NCBI RefSeq assembly: GCF_900184685.1
Contig: NZ_FXXL01000003.1
Location: forward strand, 62,001 to 126,000
Direction of reading: 5' to 3'
Length of the DNA: 64,000 nt
From: Butyricimonas sp. Marseille-P3923
GTDB taxonomy: Bacteria > Bacteroidota > Bacteroidia > Bacteroidales > Marinifilaceae
Positions 37,454-46,864 of the stretch are shown here, piece after piece. The notes beneath the pieces were generated by a model that was not told the origin of the DNA, made no database searches, and saw only the letters and a list, made by a program, of their open reading frames with translations. The translations under genes and the position numbers were made by a program. Numbering within the stretch: the first letter of the stretch is position 1; every line of letters begins with the position of its first letter.

Positions 37454-37742
37454 ATAAATAAGGTATTACATTATGATTGTTGTCCGGCTTTATGGACAGT
37501 TCCACCTGTCCGGCATGGTCTGTTACCATCCGGCTGCCGTCATTCCTGCCGATTTCATAGACGGCTTTGCCGAAGGTGTAGAGGGCAAGCACCGCAAAGG
37601 CGGCGAGCATCGCCAGCACGATGCGCCTGCGTGTCTTCGGGGGCAAACCGTCCAGATAGCCTTTGAGCCTTGCCACCAGCATTTTCTTTTTGTCGTGGAG
37701 CTTCCAGTACGCACGCCAAAATGATTTTTTGATTTTCTTCAT
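37434..37742 (-). CDS. traL: conjugative transposon protein TraL (DUF3989)
   Basis: 102 residues: basic N-terminus, one helix (about 40-58, RIVLAMLAAFAVLALYTFG) and a short outer tail. Matches DUF3989/TraL by size, topology and place between traK and traM. Confidence 0.88.
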   Translation of the reverse strand: MKKIKKSFWRAYWKLHDKKKMLVARLKGYLDGLPPKTRRRIVLAMLAAFAVLALYTFGKAVYEIGRNDGSRMVTDHAGQVELSIKPDNNHNVIPYLYGTDEE

Positions 37743-37748
37743 GTCCGT

Positions 37749-38372
37749 TTACCTTTTGATGGTTTGTAAATCCTTGTTCTCGATGATGGTGAATCCCTCG
37801 ATGGTGAAACCGTTGGGATTGTCGTCCGAACGGGACGAGTTCAAGAGGCGGCACGTAGTCACGAGGCTGCGCTCGGTGACGTTGCTCTGCCGGATGATCT
37901 TCTGCGTGGCGTAGGTCACGGCACGGTAGGGATAGCCGTTGAAATCGCACACCACGCTGTCCACCTTCAACACCTGATTGATGTTCCCGGCGATGATGCG
38001 GTTGTAGTACCCCTTCTCGGCAAAGTCCGAATAGTAGTTGTACACGCTTTTGTCCGCTAATAGCAGGGCGCGTTTCACGTTATGCTCTATCGCGCTCTTT
38101 TCGGGTGAGAGCGTGAAGAACAGCTCGTGGAAACGGCGCACGTGTTCCCTCGCTTCTGCCGGACGGTTCTGCGACAAGTCTTGCGAGAGAGCCAGCATCA
38201 GCGACTTGCCGTTGTCCAGCACGTAAATCTTTTCCCGTTGCCGCTCCGCGAAGCGGTAGGAACTCCACACGCTCCATACCGTTATTACGGCACACAACGA
38301 GAGGAAGACGATACCGAACAGGCGTATCTGCCTGAACGATGATTCGATGTTTTTAAGTGACTTAAATTCCAT
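37749..38372 (-). CDS. traK: conjugative transposon protein TraK (VirB8/TrbF-like)
   Basis: 207 residues with one N-terminal helix (about 18-37) followed by a periplasmic domain. MEFKSLKNIESSFRQIRLF is the typical TraK start. Fills the VirB8-like role of assembling the inner-membrane platform. Confidence 0.9.
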   Translation of the reverse strand: MEFKSLKNIESSFRQIRLFGIVFLSLCAVITVWSVWSSYRFAERQREKIYVLDNGKSLMLALSQDLSQNRPAEAREHVRRFHELFFTLSPEKSAIEHNVKRALLLADKSVYNYYSDFAEKGYYNRIIAGNINQVLKVDSVVCDFNGYPYRAVTYATQKIIRQSNVTERSLVTTCRLLNSSRSDDNPNGFTIEGFTIIENKDLQTIKR

Positions 38373-38403
38373 TGTTGTTTATTCGTTTTTAATTGTCAGT
38401 TGA

Positions 38404-39408
38404 TTATTTCAGCAGCTTCCCGACACGTCCGACCACGTTTCCTGCGGCTGCGCCCGCCACGCTGCCCGCCATACTTCCGGCTCGTCCTGCCGTCTGGTTC
38501 ACGTTGCGACCGTAGCTTCCCATGCCTCCGGCTTGGATAATCCAGCCTGCTACCGTGGGGATGGTGAAGTAACCAATGATGCCGATTATCATGAAGACGA
38601 TGTACACCCCGTCGCTCGAATCCAGCGAGAAGTTCGGGTCAGCCTGCATCCGTTCGATGTCGCTTTGCAGCATCAGCACTTGTATCTTCGCCAGTATGGT
38701 GCTGAACATATCCGACACGGGCAGCCACAGATAGACCTGTATGTAGCGGCATATCCACTGTGTAAGCGTGCTTTGGAAGCCGTCCCACACCGATATGGCG
38801 AAGGCTATCGGACCGAGTATCGCCAGCACCACGAGGAAGAACGTGCGGATGGTGTCTATCACGAGGGCGGCGGCTTGGAACATCAGTTCCAGTATCTCGC
38901 GGAAGAAGTCGCGGATGCCCTTCTTCATGTTGTACATCCCGCGCTCGATGTACATCCCCGCCATCGTCACCATGTCGCCGGGCGACCAGCCCAGTTCTTC
39001 CAGTTGTTTGTCAAACTCCTCATTTGACACGAGGTAGGCGGTTTCGGGATTGCGCATCATCGCTTCGTACTCCAGTTTGTCCTTCTGCTCACGGTATCGG
39101 TTCATGTCCAGCGTTTCCGCCTCCAGCATCTTTGCCGTACCCTGCACGACGGGCGACATGATGCTGTTTATCGTACCCAGTACCACCGTCGGAAAGAACA
39201 TGATGCACAGACCGATAGCGAACGGGCGGAGCATAGGGAACACGTCTATCGGTTCGGCTCTCGCCAGCGACTGCCATACCCGGTAGGCCACATAAAAGAG
39301 TGCGCCCAGCCCGGCGATGCCTTTCGCCACGCCCGCCATGTCCCCGCATAGCGGCATCATCTGTTCGTAGAGCGAGCGCAGAATTTGGTGAAGGTTGTCG
39401 AAATTCAT
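38404..39408 (-). CDS. traJ: conjugative transposon protein TraJ (VirB6/TrbL-like)
   Basis: 334 residues, polytopic: hydrophobic segments near 28-45, 65-90, 185-215 and 270-295, with a glycine/alanine-rich C-terminus (GSMAGSVAGAAAGNVVGRVG). Fits the multi-helix channel subunit of type IV systems. Starts 3 bases after the traI stop. Confidence 0.9.
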   Translation of the reverse strand: MNFDNLHQILRSLYEQMMPLCGDMAGVAKGIAGLGALFYVAYRVWQSLARAEPIDVFPMLRPFAIGLCIMFFPTVVLGTINSIMSPVVQGTAKMLEAETLDMNRYREQKDKLEYEAMMRNPETAYLVSNEEFDKQLEELGWSPGDMVTMAGMYIERGMYNMKKGIRDFFREILELMFQAAALVIDTIRTFFLVVLAILGPIAFAISVWDGFQSTLTQWICRYIQVYLWLPVSDMFSTILAKIQVLMLQSDIERMQADPNFSLDSSDGVYIVFMIIGIIGYFTIPTVAGWIIQAGGMGSYGRNVNQTAGRAGSMAGSVAGAAAGNVVGRVGKLLK

Positions 39409-39411
39409 AGG

Positions 39412-40041
39412 CTACCAATATCTTTCGTTCATGTTCCCGTACAGCCCCATGATGCGGTCAAGGTCGTTTTTCTTCTTCGCACGCAGGTAACTCACGCTAA
39501 TGTTCTTGTTGGTGTAGTAGCTCACGAGGTTGCGGTAACGCTTCATTTTGGAGTAGCAGCGTTCCACCACGTCCATGCGCTCCTTGTCCGTCATGGAGAG
39601 CGTGGTGATATTCACCACATTCTTCAGTTCCGTCAGCACATCGTTGGATTCCTCCAATAACTTGGTGTAGCCAAAGGCGATGGCTCCCAGTTCCTCCACC
39701 GTGAAGTTGTCGTCACGCATCATCTTCTGGAAACTGGTCACATAGGTGTCGGTGATGTCACCCACCATCAGAATGGTCTGCTGCACCTTCCGGGCGTCCT
39801 TTACCAGATTGTTCACGGATTTGAGTGCGTCGTAATACTTCTTGCCCTGTTCGTAAATCTTCACGGTCTCTTGAAAATTTTTTATCATATTCTGGGCGGT
39901 CGTGGAAGTGTGTACCACGTTCTTCGAGGTGTTCACGATGCTCTGCGCGATGTTGGACGGGTCTATCACCGCCCACTGTGCGCTTGCCCTGCCGACTGCA
40001 AACAGGCACAGGCAGATAATAAGTGTTATTCTTGTTCTCAT
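39412..40041 (-). CDS. traI: conjugative transposon protein TraI (DUF4141)
   Basis: 209 residues from the ATG at 40041, which gives the signal peptide MRTRITLIICLCLFAVGRASA; nine extra upstream codons are possible but spoil it. Mostly helical mature part (QNMIKNFQETVKIYEQGKKY). DUF4141; VirB5-like placement, probably a periplasmic or pilus-tip component. Confidence 0.88.
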   Translation of the reverse strand: MRTRITLIICLCLFAVGRASAQWAVIDPSNIAQSIVNTSKNVVHTSTTAQNMIKNFQETVKIYEQGKKYYDALKSVNNLVKDARKVQQTILMVGDITDTYVTSFQKMMRDDNFTVEELGAIAFGYTKLLEESNDVLTELKNVVNITTLSMTDKERMDVVERCYSKMKRYRNLVSYYTNKNISVSYLRAKKKNDLDRIMGLYGNMNERYW

Positions 40042-40071
40042 GTTACTTTGGATTTTAGTGGATTTCATTAT

Positions 40072-40461
40072 TTATTGCTCGCCTATCGGATGGTCCGGTT
40101 TCGGGTTCACACGCACGTAGTCCCCGTTCGGCGAGAAGGTCAGGATGTCCGTCGCCTCGTTGTAGGACACGTCGATGCGGAATCCGGTGTTCATGAACAG
40201 ATTGCCGTTCTCCTCCTGCAAGAGATAGGTTTCCGGCTTCAGCTTGCGGCGGATGCCGCTCCGCTTGAATACCGTCACCTTATAGGCTTCGCCCTCCTTG
40301 TAGATAAGCACGTCGGGCTTGCCCTCCACACTCTCCCAGTTTCCGCAAAGCAGGTCGCGTCGGTTGTCCGTTATGTCGCAGGATTGCAGCACCATGACCG
40401 CCAGCCCGATTAAACACTTGCTGACTTGCAGCATTTTCGTTCTTGATATACTCATACGCAT
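40072..40461 (-). CDS. traH: TraH-position lipoprotein (DUF3876)
   Basis: 129 residues, signal with lipobox (LAVMVLQSCDITD) and a small lipocalin-like beta domain (GNWESVEGKPDVLIY). Lies between traG and traI, the traH position of CTnDOT. Envelope protein of unknown function. Confidence 0.78.
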   Translation of the reverse strand: MRMSISRTKMLQVSKCLIGLAVMVLQSCDITDNRRDLLCGNWESVEGKPDVLIYKEGEAYKVTVFKRSGIRRKLKPETYLLQEENGNLFMNTGFRIDVSYNEATDILTFSPNGDYVRVNPKPDHPIGEQ

Positions 40462-40492
40462 TTTCTTTTTTAGTTGATGAATCTGTTTCTAT

Positions 40493-42997
40493 TTATTCCT
40501 TTTTTCTCCGCCTTTCGGCAAGCTGCCGGATGACGGCTTCAATGTCGCCGCCCAACTGTTCCGCCAGACGGTAAACCTCTACTTTTTCCGTTTCTTCGGT
40601 GGTGTACGCCAGATACTCTTCAGCACTAACTTCGGTGGCATAGACTGCCGACTGCGTGCCGCCCAGTCCTATCCACACTTCCTTGTAGAGCCTTGACGGG
40701 TTGTTCGCCATGTTGATGGAGAGTATCTGCGACTTCTCTTTCTCCGTCAGACCCAACAGGGACTGTATGGCATCAAACTTGTTCATGTACTTCCGCTGGT
40801 CAAGGAGTATCTTGCAGTCGGAGTTGTTGATGATGCTCTCCTTGACGACGGGCGAGGAAATGATGTCGTCCACCTCCTGCGTCACCACGATTGCCTCCCC
40901 GTAATACTTGCGCACGGTCTTGTACATATAGCGCAGGTACTCAGCCATGTTCGCCGAAGATAGAGCCTTCCAAGCCTCTTCCACTATCAACTGTTTCCTT
41001 ACGCCTTTCAATCGGCGCATCTTGTTGATGAAGGCTTCCATGATGATGATGGTCACCACAGGGAAAAGCTCGCGATTTTCCTTTATACTGTCAATCTCGA
41101 AGACGATGAACCGCTTGCCGAGCAGGTCGATGTTCTCCGTGGAGTTGAGCAGGAAGTCGTAGCGTCCGTCCCGGTAATACTGCCGCATGGTGGTGAGCAT
41201 ATTGTCGATGTTGAAGTCGGACTTCTCCACCTTTATCTCACGTTCCGCCAGTTCGCGGCGGTAGTCGTCGCGCATATACTCGTAGAAGGTGTTGAACGAG
41301 GGGACGATGCTCCGGTCAGCCCTGATACGCTCGATATAGGCGTTCACCGCACTGCCCAGTTCGCCGCTCTCCGTCTTCGTCACTTTGTCGTCCTCCGACT
41401 TCCAGAGCGTCAGCAGCAATGTCTTGATGCTGTCCTTTTTCTCCACGTCGAACACGTAATCATCGGTGTAGAACGGGTTGAACGAAATCGGTTTCTCCTC
41501 CGTGTAGGTGAAGTACACGCCGTCCGCCCCGTTTGTCTTGCACCGGATCATCTCGCACAAGCCCTGATAGGAGTTTCCCGTGTCCACCAGCACCACGTGC
41601 GTACCCTGCTCGTAGTATTGCCTCACGAGGTGGTTCATAAAAAAGGATTTGCCGCTGCCCGAAGGACCCAACACGAACTTGTTGCGGTTGGTCGTGATAC
41701 CCCGCTTCATCGGCAGGTCGCTGATGTCGAGGTGCAACGGTTTTCCCGTAAGCCTGTCCACCATCTTGATGCCGAAGGGCGAGAGCGAACTGCGGTAGTT
41801 GGTTTCCTCCGTGAAGAGGCACACCGCCTGCTCGATGAATGTATGGAAACTCTCTTCCGCCGGGAAGTCCGCCGCGTTGCCGGGCATCGCCGCCCAGTAG
41901 AGCGTCGGGCAGTCGATGGTATTGTGGTGCGGCACGCACTCCATGCTTGCCAGCTGGCTGCCCACATCGTTCTTGATATGCTTCAGTTCCTCCGCGTCAT
42001 CGCTCCACGCCATGACGTTGAAGTGCGCCCGTACCGAGGTCAGCCCGTAGGAATGGGCTTCGTTCAGGTACTGGTCTATCCACTCGCGGTTGATGCTGTT
42101 GCTCCGGCTGTATCGGGATAGCGACTGCATATTCCTTGCGGACTTCTCGAACTTCTGCAAATTTTCCTCGCTGTTGTCGATAATCACATACTGGTTATAG
42201 ATGTGGTTGCAGGAAAGCAGCAGCCCCACGGGGGAGGCGAAGGAGAGGCGACAGTCCGAGCGGTCGGTGGAGAGTTTCTCGTAGCGGATGTCGGTAGCCA
42301 CCTTTCCTGGCATATCCTCCGCGTCGGAGAGGGTGTGCAGGCACAGGCGGTTGTCACCGATACGCATTTCTTTTGCCGAGAGGTCGATGTCCTGCAAGGT
42401 CGTGTCGCCTTCGGGCATGAGCGAGAAGTAACGCTCTATCAGCCCGGCGGACTTCTCCGTCCCGACAATCTCGTCGGTGGAGAGGCGGCGCAGCCTCACA
42501 AAGCCGCTGTCGTTCATGATGCGCTCGAACTGTTCGGCGGCCTCCATGAACTTCCCGGCGGTTTCCTTGTCCAGCTCCTTCGGGATGATATGTCCCCGGC
42601 ACAGCGTACTGAAGTTGCTCTGCATACGGTTACGTTCTTTCGTCGTCTTGGTCAAGTAGAGATAGCAGGAGTGTTTCAGGTACGGACGCTCGTTGAAGTG
42701 GCGTTCAAAGGAACGGCTCAAGAAACTCATGTCGTCCTTCTGTAACTCCGGCATATATTTCTCCTTGATGAACCAATCCTGCTTATGCACGACGCAGAAG
42801 TACGGCAGCACCTTGATAGCCTTGCACCAGCAGCCGTGTATCGCCTCGTACTCTGCGCCCGTCACGGTGTAAAGCTCCGGCAGTTCCACCTCAAAAGCCA
42901 CCGTGATGTCGGCGTCTTTGGAGATGATGCAGCCATGCTCCACCGCCAGCAGGGGGAACTTGTTTTCCAGTGTTGTCATTTTGGATGTATTTCTCAT
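40493..42997 (-). CDS. traG: TraG, VirB4-like conjugation ATPase
   Basis: 834 residues from the ATG at 42997 (MRNTSKMTTLENKFP), which overlaps the traF stop as ATGA; a longer frame to 43183 runs inside traF. Walker A GPSGSGKS is at residues 444-451, Walker B QLIVEEAWKAL and the VTQEVDDIISS sensor region follow. This is the VirB4-type energy source for pilus assembly and transfer, membrane-associated on the cytoplasmic side. Confidence 0.93.
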   Translation of the reverse strand: MRNTSKMTTLENKFPLLAVEHGCIISKDADITVAFEVELPELYTVTGAEYEAIHGCWCKAIKVLPYFCVVHKQDWFIKEKYMPELQKDDMSFLSRSFERHFNERPYLKHSCYLYLTKTTKERNRMQSNFSTLCRGHIIPKELDKETAGKFMEAAEQFERIMNDSGFVRLRRLSTDEIVGTEKSAGLIERYFSLMPEGDTTLQDIDLSAKEMRIGDNRLCLHTLSDAEDMPGKVATDIRYEKLSTDRSDCRLSFASPVGLLLSCNHIYNQYVIIDNSEENLQKFEKSARNMQSLSRYSRSNSINREWIDQYLNEAHSYGLTSVRAHFNVMAWSDDAEELKHIKNDVGSQLASMECVPHHNTIDCPTLYWAAMPGNAADFPAEESFHTFIEQAVCLFTEETNYRSSLSPFGIKMVDRLTGKPLHLDISDLPMKRGITTNRNKFVLGPSGSGKSFFMNHLVRQYYEQGTHVVLVDTGNSYQGLCEMIRCKTNGADGVYFTYTEEKPISFNPFYTDDYVFDVEKKDSIKTLLLTLWKSEDDKVTKTESGELGSAVNAYIERIRADRSIVPSFNTFYEYMRDDYRRELAEREIKVEKSDFNIDNMLTTMRQYYRDGRYDFLLNSTENIDLLGKRFIVFEIDSIKENRELFPVVTIIIMEAFINKMRRLKGVRKQLIVEEAWKALSSANMAEYLRYMYKTVRKYYGEAIVVTQEVDDIISSPVVKESIINNSDCKILLDQRKYMNKFDAIQSLLGLTEKEKSQILSINMANNPSRLYKEVWIGLGGTQSAVYATEVSAEEYLAYTTEETEKVEVYRLAEQLGGDIEAVIRQLAERRRKKE

Positions 42998-43326
42998 GTC
43001 GTTTCTTCCTTTCGTTGCCGTTTGAGTAATCGGGTGATCCGCCGTCGGTTGATAAGGTATCGGGGATGGCTCCTTGCCGCTCCCAATTTCATCAGCCCGT
43101 GTTCGCCGTACCGGGCGTTCAGCGCGAAGGTCTGCCATACGAGGACGGAAGACGATGCCGCGCCGAAGCCGATACATATCCACTGGTCGATGCCGACCAT
43201 ATAGAGGATGACGAACAGGACGAAGAGAGCCAGCAGACCTCCGCAGAAGATGAAGAGGTACTGAGCCTTCAAACCCTTGAACTCGACCGGACGGCCGATA
43301 CCCTTGTTTATCGGGTATTCAGCCAT
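42994..43326 (-). CDS. traF: TraF (DUF4133, VirB3-like)
   Basis: 110 residues from the ATG at 43326 (MAEYPINKGIGRPVEFKG), with two adjacent helices (about 24-44 and 48-66). The PINKGIGRPVEFKGLKAQY opening is characteristic of DUF4133. It ends in a basic tail and overlaps traG. Inner-membrane platform component. Confidence 0.9.
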   Translation of the reverse strand: MAEYPINKGIGRPVEFKGLKAQYLFIFCGGLLALFVLFVILYMVGIDQWICIGFGAASSSVLVWQTFALNARYGEHGLMKLGAARSHPRYLINRRRITRLLKRQRKEETT

Positions 43327-43336
43327 ACATTGTTTA

Positions 43337-43648
43337 TTAAAGGAAGAATGAGCGCAGGATAGTGGCGGCGACAATCAAGAAGATACAAGCCCCGAACCAC
43401 GAGGCGGCGGTCTTCGAGGTGTCCGGGTCTCCGGACGAGAATTTTCCGTACACTTTCACGCCACCGATAAGCCCGACTACCGCGCCGATGGCGTAGATTA
43501 ATTTCGTGCCGGGGTCGAAATACGAACTCACCATAGAGGTGGCTTCGTTGATGCCAGCCAGACCGTTTCCCTGTGCGAAAGCGGAGGCGGTTGCGGCAAT
43601 CATAAGTGCCGCAGCGATGATTAACTTTTGTCTGATGTTCTTGTTCAT
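43337..43648 (-). CDS. traE: TraE (DUF4134, VirB2-like pilin)
   Basis: 103 residues: signal peptide ending SAFAQ, then two helices (KLIYAIGAVVGLIGGVKVYG and ASWFGACIFLIVAATILR). Size and layout fit the major pilin-like subunit. Ten bases before traF. Confidence 0.9.
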   Translation of the reverse strand: MNKNIRQKLIIAAALMIAATASAFAQGNGLAGINEATSMVSSYFDPGTKLIYAIGAVVGLIGGVKVYGKFSSGDPDTSKTAASWFGACIFLIVAATILRSFFL

Positions 43649-43849
43649 AAACTGTTCTTTTTTGTGCCGTCCAAAGGGTGGATAGTCCTTTTTCGGGCGG
43701 TTGATACTTGATTACTTTACTTTGGTTTTAGTGGTTGCCCGTTTGTTTCTACGGACTTGGGGCTGTCCGTTGCGGGTTGGCTGTACCTTGTACCGCCGTG
43801 CGCGTGGGTGTCGTCATTTTACGTTTTCATTTCCATTCTTTTTTAGTTG

Positions 43850-44590
43850 TTATACATAGTTTCGGAAGTCGAACTCCTCGATGTTGTCGGGAATCACGAA
43901 CACCTTTTCCTTTTGTTGTGTCACGGTCATGTTCACCGTGTCCACGAAAACTGCCATCGCCTTTGCAATCCTCTCGCTCATTGCTTCATCGGTCAGGCGT
44001 TCCGTTATTCTTGTGAAAAGCTCTGTCCCGTCCAGTTCCGTCATGACCTTTCCGGCGTGTCGCATTTCCTCATCGGATGGTGATTCCTTCCGTATGGTGT
44101 GTACTGCCATGTCAATATCCTCGAAGCTACTTCCCGAAGCCTGCTTTTTGTCTGGTTCTTCATCCTCCGGTTCATCTTCTCCGTACTCCAGTTCCGAGGG
44201 CGGGATGCTCGTGAAGGTTTCATCGAGTTTGTCCTCCGGTACTTGTGTCGGGCGTGAGACGGTTTCCGTGTTTCCGTCGTCAAAAGTAGCCTCTTCCTCC
44301 GACAGCTCAATGCCTTTTTCCGAAGTGGCGGCTTCTTGCGTCGGTATGGCAGCGGTTGTCCGGGTCGATGCCATCTTGAAACGGCTCTTGCCAATGATGT
44401 CCGAGGTGTCTGCGTGAGGTATTTCCTTATCCTTTCCTTGCTCTGCCACCGTACTGTCCAATGACCGCCACAGCCCGGCAATATGTCTGAAGAAACGGAT
44501 GAGCTTCATGTCCATGATGCGGTCATAGAACAGCAGAAACAGAAACCACACGTTGCAAGCAACCGATACGATTAAAAACGCCTTTGTCAT
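43850..44590 (-). CDS. traD: conjugative transposon protein TraD
   Basis: 246 residues: one N-terminal helix (about 4-22) and a long acidic, low-complexity region (GEDEPEDEEPDKKQ), then a helical C-terminus. Place between traC and traE identifies it as TraD. Function unknown. Its start overlaps the traC stop by four bases. About 200 bases without a gene separate it from traE. Confidence 0.78.
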   Translation of the reverse strand: MTKAFLIVSVACNVWFLFLLFYDRIMDMKLIRFFRHIAGLWRSLDSTVAEQGKDKEIPHADTSDIIGKSRFKMASTRTTAAIPTQEAATSEKGIELSEEEATFDDGNTETVSRPTQVPEDKLDETFTSIPPSELEYGEDEPEDEEPDKKQASGSSFEDIDMAVHTIRKESPSDEEMRHAGKVMTELDGTELFTRITERLTDEAMSERIAKAMAVFVDTVNMTVTQQKEKVFVIPDNIEEFDFRNYV

Positions 44591-44949
44591 AATCTTACTT
44601 TTTGGGCGTTTTCAATCTGTTCCATGTACTGCTGCCCGTATTGTCGGAAATGGTCGCGGAGGATGTTATCCACAAACTTGCCGATGCTCAAACCGTTTCC
44701 CATCCGACTGGTAACGATAGCGACTTTCTCATGAATTTCTCGGCTGATGTATATACATTGCCGCGTTTTGATTTCCGATGCTTGCAGGAAAGTCGAGAGC
44801 GGTTTGTCTCTGCCTTTATCCTTGCGGAAGTCAACGTCGGTATTTTCATGCCCGTAGTCGGTTACACACTTTGCTGCACGGACAGCGGTTCTTTCACTCT
44901 TTCCTGTTTGCAGATACTCAGCCTGACGGTTCTTATTTGTTCTTTTCAT
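44587..44949 (-). CDS. traC: TraC (DUF3408-type)
   Basis: 120 residues, basic, with a ribbon-helix-helix-like C-terminal half (QCIYISREIHEKVAIVTSRM, VDNILRDHFRQY) shared with the neighbouring traB product. Probably a DNA-binding accessory protein. Place after traB. Confidence 0.8.
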   Translation of the reverse strand: MKRTNKNRQAEYLQTGKSERTAVRAAKCVTDYGHENTDVDFRKDKGRDKPLSTFLQASEIKTRQCIYISREIHEKVAIVTSRMGNGLSIGKFVDNILRDHFRQYGQQYMEQIENAQKVRL

Positions 44950-44972
44950 ACTTCTTTGTTGTTTTTGAGTGT

Positions 44973-45422
44973 TTATAAATTATAGGATTCCATGTGCCGT
45001 TTGAACGATTCGGCTATCTCGTCTTGGAACAGCGTGAAATGGTGTGTCAGCACGTTGTCAAGAAATGCCGCGATAGTCACTTCGTTGCCTCCGATTACAT
45101 GAAGCATCTTCTGTATGCGGTCGTGGTACTCCTTGCGGATATAGACCTGCTTGCCGAGCCTTGCCGTGATATTGGAACCGCATATGAATACTGTGTCATA
45201 ATCCAATTTTTCCGGCTTGCTGTTCCTGCGCCTGCGTTCCGGCTCCTCTTTGGAGTGCGAGGCGGGTGGAGAAACGGCTTCTTGTATCGCTTCTTTCGGA
45301 GGTGGGACAGGAGCGTTCCCGTCCGTGCTTCTCGCTTCCGGCGGAATGCTTGTATCGTCCAGTCGAAATGAGTTGATTACGGCTTCGCTGTCGATGTCCT
45401 CGATTCTTGTTTTCTTTGCCAT
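44973..45422 (-). CDS. traB: TraB (DUF3408)
   Basis: 149 residues: disordered, proline-rich N-terminus and a C-terminal DUF3408 domain (QVYIRKEYHDRIQKMLHVIG; AFLDNVLTHHF), related to the traC product. With the ParA-like TraA it resembles a partition pair. Confidence 0.83.
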   Translation of the reverse strand: MAKKTRIEDIDSEAVINSFRLDDTSIPPEARSTDGNAPVPPPKEAIQEAVSPPASHSKEEPERRRRNSKPEKLDYDTVFICGSNITARLGKQVYIRKEYHDRIQKMLHVIGGNEVTIAAFLDNVLTHHFTLFQDEIAESFKRHMESYNL

Positions 45423-45427
45423 GCCGT

Positions 45428-46183
45428 TCAGTTTTTGATGATGCCGAGAATCTCATCGACGAGTTTGTCGAGGTTGCTGCCGCGTACCAGTATTTTGTCC
45501 GCCGGAAACGCCGTGGAGCGGAATACCGCCTTGCGTTCTGCCGCCGTCTCCTTGCGGAAGCGCTTACTGTCCGGTAGATGTGTTTCCAGAATGGGCAGGG
45601 CGAACTCGGCACAGACCTTGTCGTATGCCTTGTAAAGTTCAGTCTTTTCGCGTCCGTCCACCATGTTCCACACGAGGTAAATCCCTTTGATGCCGGACTT
45701 GCCCGTGCTTATCATCTGTTCGTTGATGACAGTGGCGAACTTGATGGAACTCTCCATCACCACACGGTCGGCGATGATGGGCGTGAAGATATAGTCCATT
45801 TGGGAAATGGTCTGCACCACATCGGCATTGTTGATTGTTCCCGGCAGGTCGAAGAACACGAAATCGAGGTCGGGCTGCGCTGCCACCAGATTTTCGGCGG
45901 TCTTTACCGCATCTTCCGCACGGCTGCATCTGATGGTGTACGGGTTCTTCTTCAGTCGTTTGAGCTGCTCATACGCCAGCACCTTGTAATGCCCGTCCTC
46001 CATGACGGCTTTCATGTCACGCTTGCGCATGTCATGGATACTGTACTGCGGGAAATCGCAGTCCACCACGGCTACGTTGTAGCCTTTCACATAGTGCAGA
46101 TAGCTTGCTACAAGCACTGTCAGGGTTGTCTTACCCGCTCCACCTTTCTGCGTGGAGATTGCCACATAAGTTGCTTCTTTCAT
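45428..46183 (-). CDS. traA: TraA, ParA-family ATPase
   Basis: 251 residues. Deviant Walker A KGGAGKTT at residues 13-20, switch motifs in VVDCDFPQYS and FVFFDLPGT. First gene of the minus-strand tra operon, so the tra promoter must lie between 46184 and the mob side. Family role: partition or polar placement of the transferring element. Confidence 0.9.
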   Translation of the reverse strand: MKEATYVAISTQKGGAGKTTLTVLVASYLHYVKGYNVAVVDCDFPQYSIHDMRKRDMKAVMEDGHYKVLAYEQLKRLKKNPYTIRCSRAEDAVKTAENLVAAQPDLDFVFFDLPGTINNADVVQTISQMDYIFTPIIADRVVMESSIKFATVINEQMISTGKSGIKGIYLVWNMVDGREKTELYKAYDKVCAEFALPILETHLPDSKRFRKETAAERKAVFRSTAFPADKILVRGSNLDKLVDEILGIIKN

Positions 46184-46592
46184 TTTTTTGATAATTTATT
46201 TGGTTATACATCTGTCCGGTGGCGGTAGCGTATTGTCATTAGTACGTACGCACGCACTCCCATTCATTTATTTATTCACTCCTTAATCCGGCTGTGCCTG
46301 CGGGTATTCATCGGTTTGTCCAACCGTCCATGCTTTTATCCGTCCGCACGGACGTGTGCTTGGAAAACTATCTGAATACATACACCTGTTTTCAACCGTT
46401 TGGATTGATGCCCGGATTGCTGTCCGAACATCCGGCGGAAGGAGTGTATTTTCAGTCCCACATCCGAATCACACTGCAAATAAACAAGGATATTTTGGAA
46501 CTTGTATCACTTCTCCGGCAAGTGGCAGCACGTTGCGCCGGTTGGCACTGATTGTCCGGGTCAAGCCTCTGTCGGACATCGCCTTAAGGGCG

Positions 46593-46600
46593 TAACTTTG
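46593..46600 (+). promoter_or_regulatory. -7 box, probable mobABC promoter
   Basis: TAacTTTG fits the -7 consensus and lies inside GTAACTTTGC (46592-46601), which is also an exact match to the CTnDOT attachment core GTAnnTTTGC. No clear -33 TTTG at 19-21 bases. It would give a leader of about 260 bases before mobA. Confidence 0.35.
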
Positions 46601-46661
46601 CACCCGAACGGCAGGGTACGCCGCAGGTAGCGCAGCCCGGAGTTTGAAAGGAATCATCCCC

Positions 46662-46800
46662 AATCCGTCCCCGACGGATTTTTATGTTCACCTGAACATA
46701 GCAAGGTATGTTTTCAGCCGCTCAAAATATTTTGAGCATCCCGGAAAACGCCTTGCCCTTGCAGGGGGCGGGCTTTCCCTCCGAAGTCGGGAAGCCTTTC
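46662..46800. repeat. hairpin array before mobA, candidate oriT
   Basis: Four structures in a row: AATCCGTC/GACGGATT (46662-46680) followed by T residues; ATGTTCA/TGAACAT (46684-46699); the perfect 18-base palindrome at 46720-46737 (GCTCAAAAT and complement); and a GGCTTTCCC/GGGAAGCC stem near 46775-46797. Such clusters are typical of relaxosome binding sites. Confidence 0.5.
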
Positions 46801-46864
46801 AAAACTGCGGTGCTGTAATCCGAAGCGGCGGCTTATGCCGTCAATCCGCTAAATCCAAAGTAAT

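Larger units (their letters stand above)
46184..46864. other. oriT/regulatory region between traA and mobA
   Basis: 680 bases with no supported gene, between two divergent operons. It holds a CGTCCG-CA-CGGACG hairpin at 46341-46354, the promoter-like box at 46593-46600, and a close series of hairpins from 46662 to about 46800. Relaxase targets (oriT) in CTnDOT lie just before mobA, so the nick site is expected here; the exact base cannot be named. Confidence 0.5.

Noticed and set aside
40493-43183. Longer traG starting at 43183
   Set aside because: The extra 62 codons lie inside traF, and the ATG at 42997 forms an ATGA junction with the traF stop.
46294-46595. Short frames in the traA-mobA interval
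   Set aside because: They overlap each other in different frames in a region rich in inverted repeats, and no family is recognisable.
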